Source: Candidatus Cloacimonadota bacterium (GTDB lineage: Bacteria; Cloacimonadota; Cloacimonadia; Cloacimonadales; Cloacimonadaceae). From it: a DNA stretch of 5,838 bases. Positions 5,681-5,838 of this stretch are shown in pieces. A program made the position numbers and the translations under genes. Positions within the stretch are counted from its first letter, which is position 1. The number at the start of each line of letters is the position of its first letter. Below the pieces are notes generated by a model. That model did not search any database. It was not told the DNA's origin and saw only the letters and a list, made by a program, of their open reading frames with translations. The stretch spans positions 1-5,838 of the forward strand of contig JAQUHL010000143.1 in the NCBI GenBank assembly GCA_028683635.1. Reading direction: 5' to 3'.

Positions 5681-5838
5681 TTGGCAGATATTTTAATCAT
5701 ACCACCCGATTCCATTACCGGATGACTCTCTTGGGAATGGTTTTGGTGATGCTAATGGTCAGTGGGTGTGAATTGAACCGTTTGAAAAGTGCTGAAGAGC
5801 TCTACTATGAAAACAGGTATGTTGCAGCCTTGCAGCAG
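5677..5838 (+). CDS. Lipoprotein, N-terminal part (possible TPR repeat), cut by the window edge
   Basis: The ATG overlaps the previous stop as ATGA, and the frame is open to the window end on a codon boundary (54 residues). The N-region is long and basic (MIGRYFNHTTRFHYR), followed by the hydrophobic stretch MTLLGMVLVMLM and the lipobox V-S-G-C with Cys31 lipidated. Translation might instead start at Met16 (5722), which would give a more usual length of signal peptide, but no good RBS precedes it; AGGA just before 5677 is also close. After the Cys come ELNRLKS and then AEELYYENRYVAALQQ, which has the small-large spacing of the first half of a TPR (compare BamD-like 'A..Ly..g.y..Al'). It is probably an outer-membrane-attached scaffold lipoprotein. 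The C-terminal part is not in the window, so the specific function is open. Same operon as the transferase and MBL gene. Confidence 0.75.
   Translation, partial: MIGRYFNHTTRFHYRMTLLGMVLVMLMVSGCELNRLKSAEELYYENRYVAALQQ

Overview
The window looks like chromosomal DNA from an uncultured or anaerobic Gram-negative bacterium of the Cloacimonadota / Fibrobacterota-Chlorobiota-Bacteroidota type. This is inference from gene content: a secreted C10 (streptopain-type) protease with beta-sandwich and Fn3-like tail domains, small Lys-start lipoproteins with a '..GCGKK' lipobox, and a Bacteroidota-style histidine ammonia-lyase fragment. No rRNA or other phylogenetic marker is present, so the taxonomy is tentative.

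Left part (1-480). The left edge carries, on the minus strand, a short piece from the middle of a histidine/aromatic amino acid ammonia-lyase (HutH type). Its N-terminal half is absent from the window, so it is either a decayed remnant or a rearrangement/assembly junction. A very small acidic, proline-rich lipoprotein follows (211-393, plus). It ends at a perfect 14-bp hairpin terminator (445-476) that can work in both directions.

Middle part (499-3470, minus). Two genes for exported proteins point leftwards: a 705-aa C10 cysteine protease (1353-3470) and, downstream, a 144-aa secreted acidic, Tyr-rich protein of unknown function (499-933). Each has its own TTGACA-N17 promoter, and both have a GGGAGAT ribosome-binding site. 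Their signal peptides share S-M-[DN]-A-V-P at residues 16-21. The intergenic space between them (934-1352) holds the most unusual structure of the window: a 109-bp palindrome (1086-1194) with a perfect 44-bp core in each arm, built from TTAAT motifs repeated exactly every 11 bp.

Right part (3471-5838). A divergent intergenic region leads into a tightly packed plus-strand operon. It encodes a WecA/TagO-type polyprenyl-phosphate sugar-1-phosphate transferase (3797-4939), a metallo-beta-lactamase-fold hydrolase (4943-5680, 3-nt gap) and the start of a lipoprotein with a possible TPR-like repeat (5677 to beyond the right edge, ATGA overlap). The transferase would start a lipid-linked glycan in the inner membrane. 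The other two are co-transcribed, but their link to that pathway is not shown by the sequence.
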